A stretch of DNA of 64,000 nucleotides from the NCBI RefSeq assembly GCF_002270485.1, contig NZ_NQOG01000014.1:1-64000 (forward strand). The letters run 5' to 3'. The position numbers were made by a program, and so were the translations under genes. Positions 53,229 to 63,168 of this stretch are shown here, piece by piece. This DNA comes from Anaerostipes hominis (ex Lee et al. 2021). GTDB lineage: Bacteria; Bacillota; Clostridia; Lachnospirales; Lachnospiraceae. Numbering within the stretch: position 1 is the first letter of the stretch; the number at the start of each line of letters is the position of its first letter. Under the pieces are notes generated by a model. That model saw only the letters and a program-made list of their open reading frames with translations. It was not told where the DNA came from and made no database searches.

Positions 53229-56200
53229 ATGAAGAAAGCGCTTCATAAAGACAATTTTATGATGGTCCGAAAAACACTGCCCAGGTTTCTGTCCATTTTT
53301 TTTATTGTAGCCCTGGGAGTCGCATTTTTTTCAGGGGTCCGGGTTACAGAGCCTGATATGAAGTTAACCGCAGATGCCCAATTTGACGAGAGCAGGCTCA
53401 TGGATCTAAGGGTCCTTGGCACCATGGGTATCACAGATAAAGATGTAAAGGCGGTCAGAGAAATTTCCGGGGTTTCCGTGGCGGAGCCAAGCTGCTCTGT
53501 GGATACGATCTGTAAATTGAATGACACAGAGATGGTCTTAAAAGTCATGGCGGCGACCGGCCGGCTCAACCAGATCAAAGTCACAGAGGGCAGGATGCCC
53601 GAAACGAATGGCGAGTGCCTGATCGATTCTTATCTGATGGAACATTCGGATATTAAAGTCGGCGATACGATCACAGTGTCTTCGGGAACTGATGAAGATA
53701 TCGGGGAGACATTAAAAAAATCAGAACTCAGAGTAGTCGGAGTGGGAAGTTCCTCATATTACCTTTCCAGGGACAGGGGAACGGCAACCATAGGAAATGG
53801 GCAGATCAGCGGTTTTGCCGTGGTGCCGAAAGAAAATTTCAAATTGGATGTCTACACGGATTTGTATATCACTGTGAAAGGAGCGGCAGAGAAGACCGCA
53901 TATACGGACGATTACGACAATATCGTAGAGAAAACAGAAAAAAAGATCAGGGGTATTTCCGACAGCCGCTGTGAGGCCAGACAAAAAGAAATAAAGGATG
54001 AGGCCAAAAAGGAAGTAAAGAAAGCAGAAGACATATATATAAAAGAAAAGAAAAAGGCGGATAAAGAGCTTGTCAAAGCGAAAAAGAAACTGGTAGACGC
54101 CAAAAATGATATAAACACCGGGGAGAGGGAGATCACAACCCAGGAGACTGAGATTTCGCGGGGTAAAAAAGAAATAAAAAAAGGATGGCAGAGCTATAAC
54201 AGCGGGAAGAAGCAGCTTGCAAAGGCCGGGAAAGAGATCAAGGCCAATGAAAAAAAGCTTGCCAGGGCAGAAAAACAGTTCTTTGAAGCGAAAGAACAGC
54301 TGAGAGAACAGATGCAGCAGGCAGGTGCCATGGGGCAGATTCCTCCGGAAATGCAGATGAAATTTGAGCAGGCAAAGAAAGAACTGTCCAGAGAGGAGGC
54401 TGTCCTAAAGGCTTCCAAAAAAGAACTGGCTAAAGGGAAAAAAGAACTGAAGGCGAATAAACAAAAGCTGAATCGTTCTGCCGCTCTGCTGAGACAGAAC
54501 GAAAAAGAGCTGAAAAGCGGTGAACAGAAAATTCGGGATGCCAGAGAAGAGCTCTCAAACGCCAGAAAAAAACTTGAAAAGGGAGAGAAAGAATATAAAT
54601 CTTCCAAAAAGAAGGCGGACCGCAAGTTTGCCAAGGCAAAGAAAAAGATCGGCGATGCCCGGAAAGAGATTAATGATATAAAGATGCCCAAATGGTATGT
54701 GCTGGACCGGAACAGGATCCAGTCTTACGTGGAATACGGAGGGGATACCGAAAGAATCGGGGCGATCGGAGAAGTATTTCCGGTGATTTTCTTCCTGGTA
54801 GCCGCACTGGTGAGTCTGACGACTATGACCAGGATGGTGGAGGAACAGAGGACCCAGATCGGCATTTTAAAGGCTCTGGGATACACAGGTTTCGATGTGG
54901 CAAAGAAGTATGGATTGTATGCCCTGCTTGCCACGGCAGGCGGAAGCATCGCGGGTGTGCTTGTGGGAGAGACAATTCTCCCCAAGATCATTATAGAGGC
55001 ATATTCTATGATGTATACGGGGATCGGTCCGGTACAACATCCGTTTGAGACCAGGTTTGCACTGACGGCATCCACGGCTTCTGTGTGCATCACGCTTGGA
55101 GCCACCATATTTGCCTGCTATAAGGAGCTGAGGGAAAAACCGGCGCAGCTGATGCGCCCGGAGGCGCCGAAGGAGGGCAAACGGATCTTGCTGGAGCAGA
55201 TCGGAATTCTGTGGAGGCATTTAAACTTTACGTGGAAATCCACGTTAAGAAACCTGTTCCGGTATAAAAAGCGGTTTTTTATGACCATATTCGGGATCGG
55301 CGGATGTATGGCGCTGCTGCTCGTCGGTTTTGGATTGAAAGATTCTATTTTTGCCATATCAAAAAATCAGTATCAAAATATTATGACCTATGATGCATCG
55401 GTTACCCTGGAAGATAATCTGTCTGTAAAAAAGGAGCAGGAAATTGCATCTTGGATACAAAAACAGCATACAATACGGAACAGCACCAAAATCCACAATG
55501 TCTCTGTGGATGTGGAGTTTGACGGGGACCGCAAGTCGGCTTCTCTGTTTGTTCCGGAAGATGCGAAAGAACTTTCGGCTTATATCCGGTTTAAGGACCG
55601 GATGTCCGGGGAGAAATATCGGCTTTCTGACAGCGGTGTGATCCTTACGGAAAAAGTATGCACCCTCCTGGGCATAAAAGAAGGAGATACCGTCACGATC
55701 AAGGAAGGAGAAACAAAGTCGGTTGGAGCAAAAGTAGAGCATATCACAGAGAATTATATGCGCCACAATGTTTATATGTCCAAAAAGTTATACCAGAAGC
55801 TATATGGAGAAAAGCCGGAGTACAATCAGATTCTTTTAAAAAACAAGGACAGATCTGATAAAACAGAAACTAATCTCGGAAAAGGCCTGCTGAAACAGGA
55901 CGGAGCTGCATCTGTTTCCTTCACTTCGGATTTTGAGAAAGAGATGAACGACATGCTGAACAATCTGAATATTGTTGTGTTTGTTTTAATTGTATCTGCC
56001 GGACTACTGGCTTTTGTAGTATTATATAATCTGAACAACATTAATATCGCGGAGAGGAAGGCGGAACTTGCAACCCTTAAAGTCCTGGGCTTTTTTGACA
56101 TGGAGACCGCGGCCTATGTCTACAGGGAAAATATCCTGATCACCATCATAGGCACAGCTGTGGGAGCGGGCTTGGGCATCCTCCTCCACCGATATGTGAT

Positions 56201-56366
56201 TTTGACTGCGGAGGTAGATCTGATCATGTTTGGAAGACAGATCCTGCCGGCCAGTTATCTATACAGTGTTCTGCTCACCATAGGGTTTGCGGCGCTGATC
56301 AATTTCATGATGTTTTTCCAGCTTCGGAAGATCAACATGGTAGAATCTTTAAAGAGCACAGAGTGA
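53229..56366 (+). CDS. FtsX-like permease with large coiled-coil ectodomain
   Basis: 1045 residues. One N-terminal helix (about 20-40), a MacB-type periplasmic core, a long Lys/Glu-rich coiled coil (about 255-505, with repeats such as KKELAKGKKELKANKQKLNR), then FtsX helices (about 530-650), a second extracellular domain (about 720-920) and the final helices (about 935-1040). The layout fits a mechanotransmitting exporter acting on cell wall, lipids or peptides, possibly resistance. ATG 53229 is preferred over GTG 53220 for spacing from GGTAGGTGGG. Confidence 0.88.
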   Translation: MKKALHKDNFMMVRKTLPRFLSIFFIVALGVAFFSGVRVTEPDMKLTADAQFDESRLMDLRVLGTMGITDKDVKAVREISGVSVAEPSCSVDTICKLNDTEMVLKVMAATGRLNQIKVTEGRMPETNGECLIDSYLMEHSDIKVGDTITVSSGTDEDIGETLKKSELRVVGVGSSSYYLSRDRGTATIGNGQISGFAVVPKENFKLDVYTDLYITVKGAAEKTAYTDDYDNIVEKTEKKIRGISDSRCEARQKEIKDEAKKEVKKAEDIYIKEKKKADKELVKAKKKLVDAKNDINTGEREITTQETEISRGKKEIKKGWQSYNSGKKQLAKAGKEIKANEKKLARAEKQFFEAKEQLREQMQQAGAMGQIPPEMQMKFEQAKKELSREEAVLKASKKELAKGKKELKANKQKLNRSAALLRQNEKELKSGEQKIRDAREELSNARKKLEKGEKEYKSSKKKADRKFAKAKKKIGDARKEINDIKMPKWYVLDRNRIQSYVEYGGDTERIGAIGEVFPVIFFLVAALVSLTTMTRMVEEQRTQIGILKALGYTGFDVAKKYGLYALLATAGGSIAGVLVGETILPKIIIEAYSMMYTGIGPVQHPFETRFALTASTASVCITLGATIFACYKELREKPAQLMRPEAPKEGKRILLEQIGILWRHLNFTWKSTLRNLFRYKKRFFMTIFGIGGCMALLLVGFGLKDSIFAISKNQYQNIMTYDASVTLEDNLSVKKEQEIASWIQKQHTIRNSTKIHNVSVDVEFDGDRKSASLFVPEDAKELSAYIRFKDRMSGEKYRLSDSGVILTEKVCTLLGIKEGDTVTIKEGETKSVGAKVEHITENYMRHNVYMSKKLYQKLYGEKPEYNQILLKNKDRSDKTETNLGKGLLKQDGAASVSFTSDFEKEMNDMLNNLNIVVFVLIVSAGLLAFVVLYNLNNINIAERKAELATLKVLGFFDMETAAYVYRENILITIIGTAVGAGLGILLHRYVILTAEVDLIMFGRQILPASYLYSVLLTIGFAALINFMMFFQLRKINMVESLKSTE

Positions 56367-56395
56367 CACCCCAAAGGTAGGAAGGGAGATTGACT

Positions 56396-57709
56396 ATGAA
56401 AGAATTAACAATGAAGGACCTGATATTTTATCACATTTTTCCGCTGGGAGCTTTTGTGGATGATGAGGCAGAACATGGAATACTGGAAGTGAAGAAATGG
56501 ATACCCCATATCAAAGGACTCGGAGCCAATGCCATTTATTTTTCACCGGTTTTTGAGTCCAGCAGCCATGGATACGATACGAAAGATTATAAAGTGATCG
56601 ATCAAAGGCTTGGAACCAACGAGGATTTTAAGGAAGTATGCGGCACCCTGCATGAGGAAGGGATAAAAGTTGTTTTAGACGGTGTATTCAACCATGTGGG
56701 CAGAGAGTTCTGGGCATTTCAGGACGTTTTGGAAAAGAGACAGGATTCTGAATACAGAGACTGGTTCTATATCAATTTTGACGGGAACAGCAACTACGGC
56801 GACGGATTCTGGTACGAGGGCTGGGAAGGCCATTTTGAACTGGTAAAATTAAATCTGGATAATCCGGCAGTCAGAGACCACCTTCTGGATGCAGTGGGTA
56901 TGTGGATGGATGAATTCGAGATCGATGGTATCCGCCTGGATGTAGCCTATATGCTGAACCGGACGTTTATGAAGACTCTGGTGGATTTTGCCAGAGACAG
57001 AAATCCCGAGATGGTCTTTATAGGAGAAATGCTGCACGGGGATTACAGCACGCTGGTCAATCACCATATGCTTGATTCTGTCACGAATTATGAATGTTAT
57101 AAGGGATTGTACTCCAGTTTTAATACCCACAACATGCATGAGATCGGTTATTCTCTGAACCGGCAGTTTGGGCCGGAACCATGGACGCTTTACCAGGGGC
57201 TCCCTCTGTACAGTTTTGTGGATAACCACGATGTGATGCGGATTGCCACCCAGCTTACGGATGAAAAGCATCTGCCTCTGATCTATGCACTCATGTTTGC
57301 CATGCCGGGGGTACCGTCCGTCTACTACGGAAGTGAGTGGGGAATCGAAGGATTTAAGGAACCTGGCAGTGACGATTCACTTCGTCCGAGAGTAAGACCT
57401 GAGGATCTTAAGCAGGGAGAACTCTATAAATACATCGCAAAGCTTTCAGAGGTGAGGAAAGACAGTCAGGCACTGAAAGACGGCGGTTACAGAGAAATAC
57501 GCACGGAACAGGATATCATCGCTTTTGAGAGGGAAGCCGGAGAAGAGAGAATTATCTTTGCCCTGAATGCAGGACCGGAGGAATACACGCTGCATTTTGA
57601 CGCCAGAGCGGGAAAAGGTACAGATCTCTTGACTGGAGAAGAGAAGGATTTTGGGGGAGGGCTTTTGATTCCTCCGTACCAGGCTGTAATTATTCAACCT
57701 GAGCATTAG
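56396..57709 (+). CDS. GH13 alpha-amylase-family enzyme
   Basis: 437 residues, cytoplasmic (no signal), so it acts on imported or internal alpha-glucans. Catalytic residues: nucleophile D182 in DGIRLDVAYM, acid/base E211 in FIGEMLHGD, and the third Asp in SFVDNHDVMR; region I is VVLDGVFNHVG. It resembles the cyclomaltodextrinase/neopullulanase group without the N-terminal domain; exact specificity open. GGGAGATTGACT precedes ATG 56396, which follows the permease gene by 29 bases. Confidence 0.88.
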   Translation: MKELTMKDLIFYHIFPLGAFVDDEAEHGILEVKKWIPHIKGLGANAIYFSPVFESSSHGYDTKDYKVIDQRLGTNEDFKEVCGTLHEEGIKVVLDGVFNHVGREFWAFQDVLEKRQDSEYRDWFYINFDGNSNYGDGFWYEGWEGHFELVKLNLDNPAVRDHLLDAVGMWMDEFEIDGIRLDVAYMLNRTFMKTLVDFARDRNPEMVFIGEMLHGDYSTLVNHHMLDSVTNYECYKGLYSSFNTHNMHEIGYSLNRQFGPEPWTLYQGLPLYSFVDNHDVMRIATQLTDEKHLPLIYALMFAMPGVPSVYYGSEWGIEGFKEPGSDDSLRPRVRPEDLKQGELYKYIAKLSEVRKDSQALKDGGYREIRTEQDIIAFEREAGEERIIFALNAGPEEYTLHFDARAGKGTDLLTGEEKDFGGGLLIPPYQAVIIQPEH

Positions 57710-57715
57710 GCTTTC

Positions 57716-57744
57716 TTGACTTTTTGTGCAAAAACATTTAAAAT
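57716..57744 (+). promoter_or_regulatory. Promoter of rny
   Basis: TTGACT 57716-57721, 17 bases, TAAAAT 57739-57744. Confidence 0.75.
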
Positions 57745-57789
57745 TAGAAGAGTGTTTTATGCACAAAAAATTGAATAAGGAGGAGGCCT

Positions 57790-59337
57790 GTGGTAAGTAT
57801 AATTATTGCCATTATCGCAACTCTGGTCATTGTAGCGCCAATTTCCGTCCTTGTTGCCAATCAAAGAAGCAGGAAGGCCATGGAAGTAACCATTGGAAAT
57901 GCAGAGAGCAAAGCCAGAGATATTATAGATGAAGCCATAAAAGCAGCGGATGCGAAGAAACGCGAAGCTTCACTTGAGATCAAGGAAGAAACTATAAAAG
58001 CGAGACATGACTTTGAAAAGGAAACAAAGGAACGCAGGGGCGAACTGCAGAAGTACGAAAAGCGCGTTCTCAACAAGGAAGAAACTGTTGACAAAAAGGC
58101 TGAGATGCTGGAGCGCAGAGAACAGTCTCTGACTGCCAAAGAAAAGAATTTTGAGGCAGACAAGGCAAAAGTGCAGGAGCTCAAGTCCAAACACTTACAG
58201 GAATTGGAGAGAATTTCTGGGCTGACCTCTGATCAGGCAAAAGAACAACTATTATCAGCAGTTAAGGAAGACGTAAAGCACGAGACAGCGATGCTCGTAA
58301 AAGAGATGGAATCCAGAGCAAAGGAAGATGCGAGAAAGAGAGCTAAGGAATATGTGGTCACAGCCATTCAGAAGTGCGCGGTAGACCATGTGGCTGAGAC
58401 GACGATCTCTCTTGTACAGCTTCCAAACGACGAGATGAAAGGACGCATCATCGGCCGGGAGGGCAGAAATATCCGTGCCCTTGAGAATATGACAGGAGTA
58501 GAATTGATCATCGACGATACACCGGAAGCAGTCGTATTGTCAAGTTTTAATCCGGTCAGGAGAGAGATTGCAAGGATTGCTCTTGAAAAGCTGATCGTGG
58601 ACGGAAGGATTCATCCGGCCAGGATCGAAGAGATGGTCGAAAAAGCCACAAAAGAAGTGGAGACGAAGATGCGGGAAGACGGGGAGGCTGCAACTCTGGA
58701 ACTTGGAGTTCACGGCATCCATCCTGAACTGGTCCGCCTGCTGGGCAAGATGAAATACCGTACCAGCTATGGACAGAACGCACTGAAGCACTCTATGGAG
58801 GTGGCACAGCTTTCAGGGCTGCTGGCATCTGAGATCGGAGTCGATGTCAGGATGGCAAAGCGCGCTGGGCTGCTCCATGATATTGGAAAAGCTATCGACC
58901 ACGAAGTGGAAGGTTCCCACGTAGAACTTGGAGTGAACTTGTGCAAGAAGTACAAGGAACATCCAATCGTAATCAATGCAGTGGAGTCCCATCATGGGGA
59001 TGCAGAACCAGATACATTAATCGCTTGTCTTGTTCAGGCTGCAGATGCAATTTCTGCAGCGAGACCGGGAGCGAGAAGCGAGACACTGGAAAGCTATACG
59101 ACAAGGCTGAAACAGCTGGAAGAGATCGCAGATTCCTTCCAGGGTGTTGATAAAACTTTTGCGATTCAGGCAGGTCGGGAGATCCGGGTAATGGTAGTTC
59201 CGGAACAGATCAGTGACGACGACATGATTTTGCTGGCCAGGGATATTTCAAAACAGGTGGAAGATAACCTGGATTACCCGGGACAGATCAAGGTCAATAT
59301 TATCCGTGAGTCACGGGTTGTGGACTATGCGAAATAA
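57790..59337 (+). CDS. rny: Ribonuclease Y
   Basis: Membrane-bound endoribonuclease that starts mRNA decay in Firmicutes. 515 residues: N-terminal helix (2-22), a long coiled coil (about 30-190), KH RNA-binding domain ([15 protein letters not shown]) and an HD phosphohydrolase domain with [12 protein letters not shown] and ESHHGD. Start GTG 57790 after AAGGAGGAGGCCT; the family start is a short hydrophobic segment as found here. Single gene with its own promoter and terminator. Confidence 0.95.
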   Translation: MVSIIIAIIATLVIVAPISVLVANQRSRKAMEVTIGNAESKARDIIDEAIKAADAKKREASLEIKEETIKARHDFEKETKERRGELQKYEKRVLNKEETVDKKAEMLERREQSLTAKEKNFEADKAKVQELKSKHLQELERISGLTSDQAKEQLLSAVKEDVKHETAMLVKEMESRAKEDARKRAKEYVVTAIQKCAVDHVAETTISLVQLPNDEMKGRIIGREGRNIRALENMTGVELIIDDTPEAVVLSSFNPVRREIARIALEKLIVDGRIHPARIEEMVEKATKEVETKMREDGEAATLELGVHGIHPELVRLLGKMKYRTSYGQNALKHSMEVAQLSGLLASEIGVDVRMAKRAGLLHDIGKAIDHEVEGSHVELGVNLCKKYKEHPIVINAVESHHGDAEPDTLIACLVQAADAISAARPGARSETLESYTTRLKQLEEIADSFQGVDKTFAIQAGREIRVMVVPEQISDDDMILLARDISKQVEDNLDYPGQIKVNIIRESRVVDYAK

Positions 59338-59351
59338 TCAATGTAAAGTGA

Positions 59352-59386
59352 GACAGCAGATGAATTTATTCATCTGCTGTCTTTTT
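59352..59386 (+). terminator. Terminator of rny
   Basis: GACAGCAGATGA and TCATCTGCTGTC around ATTTAT, followed by TTTTT. Confidence 0.92.
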
Positions 59387-59429
59387 CTGCTGTGAGAAAT
59401 CTTTTACACATATTTGAACCGCAAAAAAC

Positions 59430-59475
59430 ATGCAGATAACCGCATTTTTGTACGAAGAATGCGGGTTATTTTATA
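59430..59475 (+). terminator. Second hairpin after rny
   Basis: AACCGCATT and AATGCGGGTT around TTTGTACGAAG, followed by ATTTTAT; a weaker terminator or an operator-like structure, since it repeats the GCATT motif of the next promoter. Confidence 0.5.
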
Positions 59476-59500
59476 TAAAAACGCATATAACTGCAAGAAA

Positions 59501-59534
59501 TAGCATTGACAATGCAAAAATATGCTGGTATTAT
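59501..59534 (+). promoter_or_regulatory. Promoter and operator of the hexitol operon
   Basis: TTGACA 59506-59511, 17 bases, TATTAT 59529-59534. The -35 lies within the palindrome GCATT-GAC-AATGC (59503-59515). More GCAT/ATGC units are spaced through 59480-59600 (ACGCAT, ATGCAAA, ATGCTGG, ACGCATG, ATGCAAAT, ATGCAG), fitting binding by the DeoR-family protein encoded at 62418. Confidence 0.7.
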
Positions 59535-59619
59535 AAAGACATAGCAAATAAAACAGGCAAATAGACGCATGAAATGCAAATGAAGACGCAAAAAAATGCA
59601 GAAAGAAAGGAAAGCAAAT

Positions 59620-60420
59620 ATGGAAAAATGGATGGATTTAAGCGGGAAAGTTATGATCGTAACAGGCGGAAGCCAGGGGATCGGTGAACATGTAGTTGAG
59701 ACATTGAGACAAAACGGTGCGGCAGTAGTAGTAGCGGATTTGAGAAACAATGAGAGATTTGAAAAGGATGAGAATATCTTTTTTGTTGAGTGCAACGTTG
59801 CCGACAAGAAAAGTGTGGATGCGATGGTTGAGCAGGTTATAAAAAAATATGGAAAAATTGATGGCCTTCTTAACAATGCAGGAGTCAGCCGTCCGAGACT
59901 GCTGGTTGATTTTTACGGAAAACGGCCGGAATATGAACTTTCAGAAGAAGACTTCGATTTTATGGTCAATGTAAATCAAAAAGGAGTGTTCCTGTGCTCA
60001 CAGGCTGTTGCACGTTACATGATAAAACAGAAATCCGGAGTGATCGTAAATATGTCATCTGAGGCAGGGATGCAGGGATCTAAAGGACAGAGCTGCTATT
60101 CAGGCACCAAAGGAGCAGTCCTTTCTTACACAATGTCATGGGCGAAGGAGCTGGGCCCTTATAATATCCGTGTTGTCGGTGTGGCGCCGTCGATTAACGA
60201 GAGAACTCCTATGAATAACGACGCAGCATTTGAAGCACTTGCTTATACAAGAGGACAGGATAAGAACAATATTTCATCTGATTATGAAAAAGTTATTCCT
60301 ATGGGAAGGCCGGGGAAATTAGATGAAGTTGCCGATTTGATCTGCTACCTGATGTCCGACCGCGCAAGTTACATATCAGGAACTACTGTAAATATCAGCG
60401 GAGCTAAGTCTACACGTTAA
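59620..60420 (+). CDS. Short-chain dehydrogenase, sorbitol-6-phosphate dehydrogenase-like
   Basis: 266 residues, NAD(P) site TGGSQGIGEHVVE, LLNNAGVSRPR, catalytic Ser in MSSEAG and Y-x3-K in CYSGTKGAV. The closest known role is SorF-type sorbitol-6-phosphate 2-dehydrogenase, which fits its place before a hexitol PTS; the assignment rests on context. ATG 59620 after GAAAGGAAAGCAAAT; ATG 59596 lacks a ribosome site. First gene of the hexitol operon. Confidence 0.82.
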   Translation: MEKWMDLSGKVMIVTGGSQGIGEHVVETLRQNGAAVVVADLRNNERFEKDENIFFVECNVADKKSVDAMVEQVIKKYGKIDGLLNNAGVSRPRLLVDFYGKRPEYELSEEDFDFMVNVNQKGVFLCSQAVARYMIKQKSGVIVNMSSEAGMQGSKGQSCYSGTKGAVLSYTMSWAKELGPYNIRVVGVAPSINERTPMNNDAAFEALAYTRGQDKNNISSDYEKVIPMGRPGKLDEVADLICYLMSDRASYISGTTVNISGAKSTR

Positions 60421-60471
60421 AAAGCATTTAAATAGTAAAAAGTATAAGAATGAGAACCGGAGGTGTAAGAT

Positions 60472-62328
60472 ATGGAAACAAAAGCAGGGGCACTGGACAG
60501 AATTCGTAAATTTGGCGGGCATATGAGCGGGATGGTCATGCCGAATCTGGGTGCATTTGTGGGCTGGGGACTGCTGGCAGCATTGTTCATACCAACAGGG
60601 TGGATTCCCAACGAAAAATTAAATGAGATGGTAGGTCCGATATTAAATTATCTGCTGCCGCTTCTGATCGGCTATACGGCAGGCTATAATATCCATGGAC
60701 AGCGGGGAGGTGTTATCGGTGCATTTACTACCATGGGAGTGATTGTGGGTTCTGATATCACTATGTTCAGCGGAGCCATGATCATGGGTCCGTTTTCCTC
60801 ATGGATTCTAAAGAAGTTTGACCGTGCAGTGGAGGGAAAAATCAAGCCCGGATTTGAAATGCTCATCAATAATTTCAGCCTTGGAATCCTTGGATTTGCT
60901 TTGGCTATCCTCGGTTATTTGATCATCGGGCCGGTGGTAAATGCAATTATCGCATTTTTGACGGCAGGAATAAACTTCCTGATCGCGAAGAAACTGATTC
61001 CGCTTTTGGCTGTATTCATGTGTCCTGCCCAGGTGTTGTTTTTGAACAATGCAGTAAATCATGGAATCATCTCACCGATTGCATTCGCTCAGGCCCAGGA
61101 GGCCGGTAAATCCCTGATGTTCCTGCTCGATTCTAACTGTGGTCCGCTGCTGGGCACCTTATGCTCCATTGCTGTTTTTGGAAAGGGAAAAGCAAAAGAG
61201 ACAGCTCCCATGGCGATGTTTATTGCGGGAATCGCCGGTATCGGGGAAGTGTATTTTCCTTTTGTCCTGGCAAATCCGATCATGATTTTTGCCACGATGG
61301 GAGGGCTTGCAACCTCTCTTCTGCTCCTGGTCGTGTTGGGCGGCGGTCTGGTCGGCATGCCGTCTCCGGGCAGTTTGATAAATATAGCCCTTATGACACC
61401 AAAGGATGCTGCGGTGGCAAATGTTCTGGCAATCGGAGCGGGATTCGCGGTGGCGCTGCTGATCGGTTCATTTATTCTGAAGACCATAGGCTCTCCGGAG
61501 GAAGAGGCAGATCTTGCCGTGGCCGGTGTCGATATGGGAACAAAGGCAGAAAAGCCGGAAGCGGCCTTTAAGAAACATAAGCCTTCTTTAGGAGGCGCCA
61601 TTCGTTACATCATTGTGGCCTGTGATTCGGGAATGGGGTCCAGTGCCATGGGAGCATCGGTTTTAAAGAACCGTCTCCAGAAAGAAGGATACAAAGATAT
61701 TAAAGTAAAGAATTCATCAGCCAGCCGGATCGATCCTGATGCAGACATGATTATCACGCTGGAAGGGCTGATTGAGAGGGCCAAACTCAGTGTAGATAAT
61801 ACAGGCAAGGAATTTCTGGCGATCAACAACTTCCTGAAAGAAGCTGATTACGACCGGGCTCTGGAAGTGATCGAAGACAGAAACGGCAAAGAAAAAGTAA
61901 AACCTATTTTATCAGAAGAAAATATTGCGTTAAATGTAAAGGTAAAAGATAAAGAAGAGGCAATCCGGTATGCCGGAAAAATTTTAATGGAAAACGCGTA
62001 TACGACTCCGAAGTATATTGAACATATGCTGGAGAGGCAGAGGAGATTCTCTGTCTATATCGGAAACCATTTGGCGATCCCTCATGGGATAGAATCGTCG
62101 GATTCGGAAATATATACATCGGGCCTGTCTGTAGTACAGGTTCCGGAAGGCGTTGATTTTGGTGATGGAAATATTGCATATGTAGTCATAGGCATCGCCG
62201 GAAAAGACGGCACTCATCTGAATATGCTCAGCAACATAGCATTGATCTGTGCTGAGGAAGAAAATATTGAAAAGATGAGGCGCGCTGAAAACAAACAAGA
62301 GATAATGGAAATATTGAAGAATATTTAA
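60472..62328 (+). CDS. mtlA: Mannitol-type PTS transporter, EIICBA
   Basis: Imports and phosphorylates a hexitol. 618 residues: EIIC (about 1-340, PNLGAFVGWGLLAALFIPTG, NNAVNHGIISPIA), EIIB with phospho-cysteine C384 (CDSGMGSSAMG), and EIIA at the C-terminus with phospho-histidine H538 (HLAIPHGIE). The full three-domain form is as in E. coli MtlA. AACCGGAGGTGTAAGAT precedes ATG 60472. Mannitol or sorbitol are both possible because the operon holds dehydrogenases of two families. Confidence 0.92.
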   Translation: METKAGALDRIRKFGGHMSGMVMPNLGAFVGWGLLAALFIPTGWIPNEKLNEMVGPILNYLLPLLIGYTAGYNIHGQRGGVIGAFTTMGVIVGSDITMFSGAMIMGPFSSWILKKFDRAVEGKIKPGFEMLINNFSLGILGFALAILGYLIIGPVVNAIIAFLTAGINFLIAKKLIPLLAVFMCPAQVLFLNNAVNHGIISPIAFAQAQEAGKSLMFLLDSNCGPLLGTLCSIAVFGKGKAKETAPMAMFIAGIAGIGEVYFPFVLANPIMIFATMGGLATSLLLLVVLGGGLVGMPSPGSLINIALMTPKDAAVANVLAIGAGFAVALLIGSFILKTIGSPEEEADLAVAGVDMGTKAEKPEAAFKKHKPSLGGAIRYIIVACDSGMGSSAMGASVLKNRLQKEGYKDIKVKNSSASRIDPDADMIITLEGLIERAKLSVDNTGKEFLAINNFLKEADYDRALEVIEDRNGKEKVKPILSEENIALNVKVKDKEEAIRYAGKILMENAYTTPKYIEHMLERQRRFSVYIGNHLAIPHGIESSDSEIYTSGLSVVQVPEGVDFGDGNIAYVVIGIAGKDGTHLNMLSNIALICAEEENIEKMRRAENKQEIMEILKNI

Positions 62329-62417
62329 TGGCCGCTTTTGCTTTCCCTTTTTCGGCGGATTCGTTATAATAATATTAATTTAATCAACAGAATGTATGTG
62401 TAGGAGAAGGTAAAGCG

Positions 62418-63125
62418 ATGAAGATGTTAAAAGCAGAGAGGCAGGATAAGATCCTGGAGATACTGTCCCTCGAAAATAAAATTATTGCCAGCGAATTAAG
62501 TGTGAGGCTTGAAGTTTCTGAGGATACGATCCGCAGAGATATTAAAGAATTAGACCAGAGAGGCCTTCTGAAGAAGGTGCACAGCGGAGCGGTAAAAAAC
62601 GGACCTTTGAAGGAAGATTTTGATGCAAGGATTGATCTGAATCTGGAAGAAAAGATTCGTCTGGCCAAAAAGGGCGCAGAATTGATTAAACCCGGATCAG
62701 TGATTTTGATTGATGACGGAACAACCAATTATCAGGTGATCAGGCACCTGGATAAACACATGCGCTGTACGGTTATTACGAACAGTATCCCGATCATCCT
62801 TCTTTTAAGGGATTATCCAAACATCGATGTGATCACACTGGGCGGGAATCTGTATAAGTCTTCCATGGCCACTTATGGATATGAAGTCATCAAACAGCTG
62901 GAACTGCTTCATCCGGATTTGTATTTTATGGGAATTTACTGTATGAGCAGTGAAGTGGGCATCAGCCATTCATCCATAGAAGAATGCCAGCTGAAACAGA
63001 AGATGCTTTCTGTCTCTTATCAGACTGCAGCGCTTGTGACGAAGGAAAAGATCGGATCTGTGTCAAATTATGTCATATGCAAGACAGGTGATATTACATA
63101 TTTGATTACAGATTCTGATCAGTAA
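62418..63125 (+). CDS. DeoR-family transcriptional regulator
   Basis: 235 residues: N-terminal winged helix (ERQDKILEILSLENKIIASE, EVSEDTIRRDIKELDQRGLL) and a C-terminal sugar-phosphate sensor domain (IKPGSVILIDDGTTNYQVIR, TVITNSIPIILLL, VITLGGNLYKSS). The usual ligand is a phosphorylated intermediate of the controlled pathway. GTAGGAGAAGGTAAAGCG precedes ATG 62418; TATAAT at 62365-62370 may give it a separate promoter. Likely regulator of the hexitol operon. Confidence 0.9.
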   Translation: MKMLKAERQDKILEILSLENKIIASELSVRLEVSEDTIRRDIKELDQRGLLKKVHSGAVKNGPLKEDFDARIDLNLEEKIRLAKKGAELIKPGSVILIDDGTTNYQVIRHLDKHMRCTVITNSIPIILLLRDYPNIDVITLGGNLYKSSMATYGYEVIKQLELLHPDLYFMGIYCMSSEVGISHSSIEECQLKQKMLSVSYQTAALVTKEKIGSVSNYVICKTGDITYLITDSDQ

Positions 63126-63168
63126 ATATAGAGCTGTCTTTCAGACATAACACTGATTAGGAGGAAAA

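Noticed and set aside
54194-54691. Long minus-strand Ser/Phe-rich ORF opposite the permease coiled coil
   Set aside because: It is the complement of Lys/Glu-rich codons (AAA, GAA) in the permease; no start signal.
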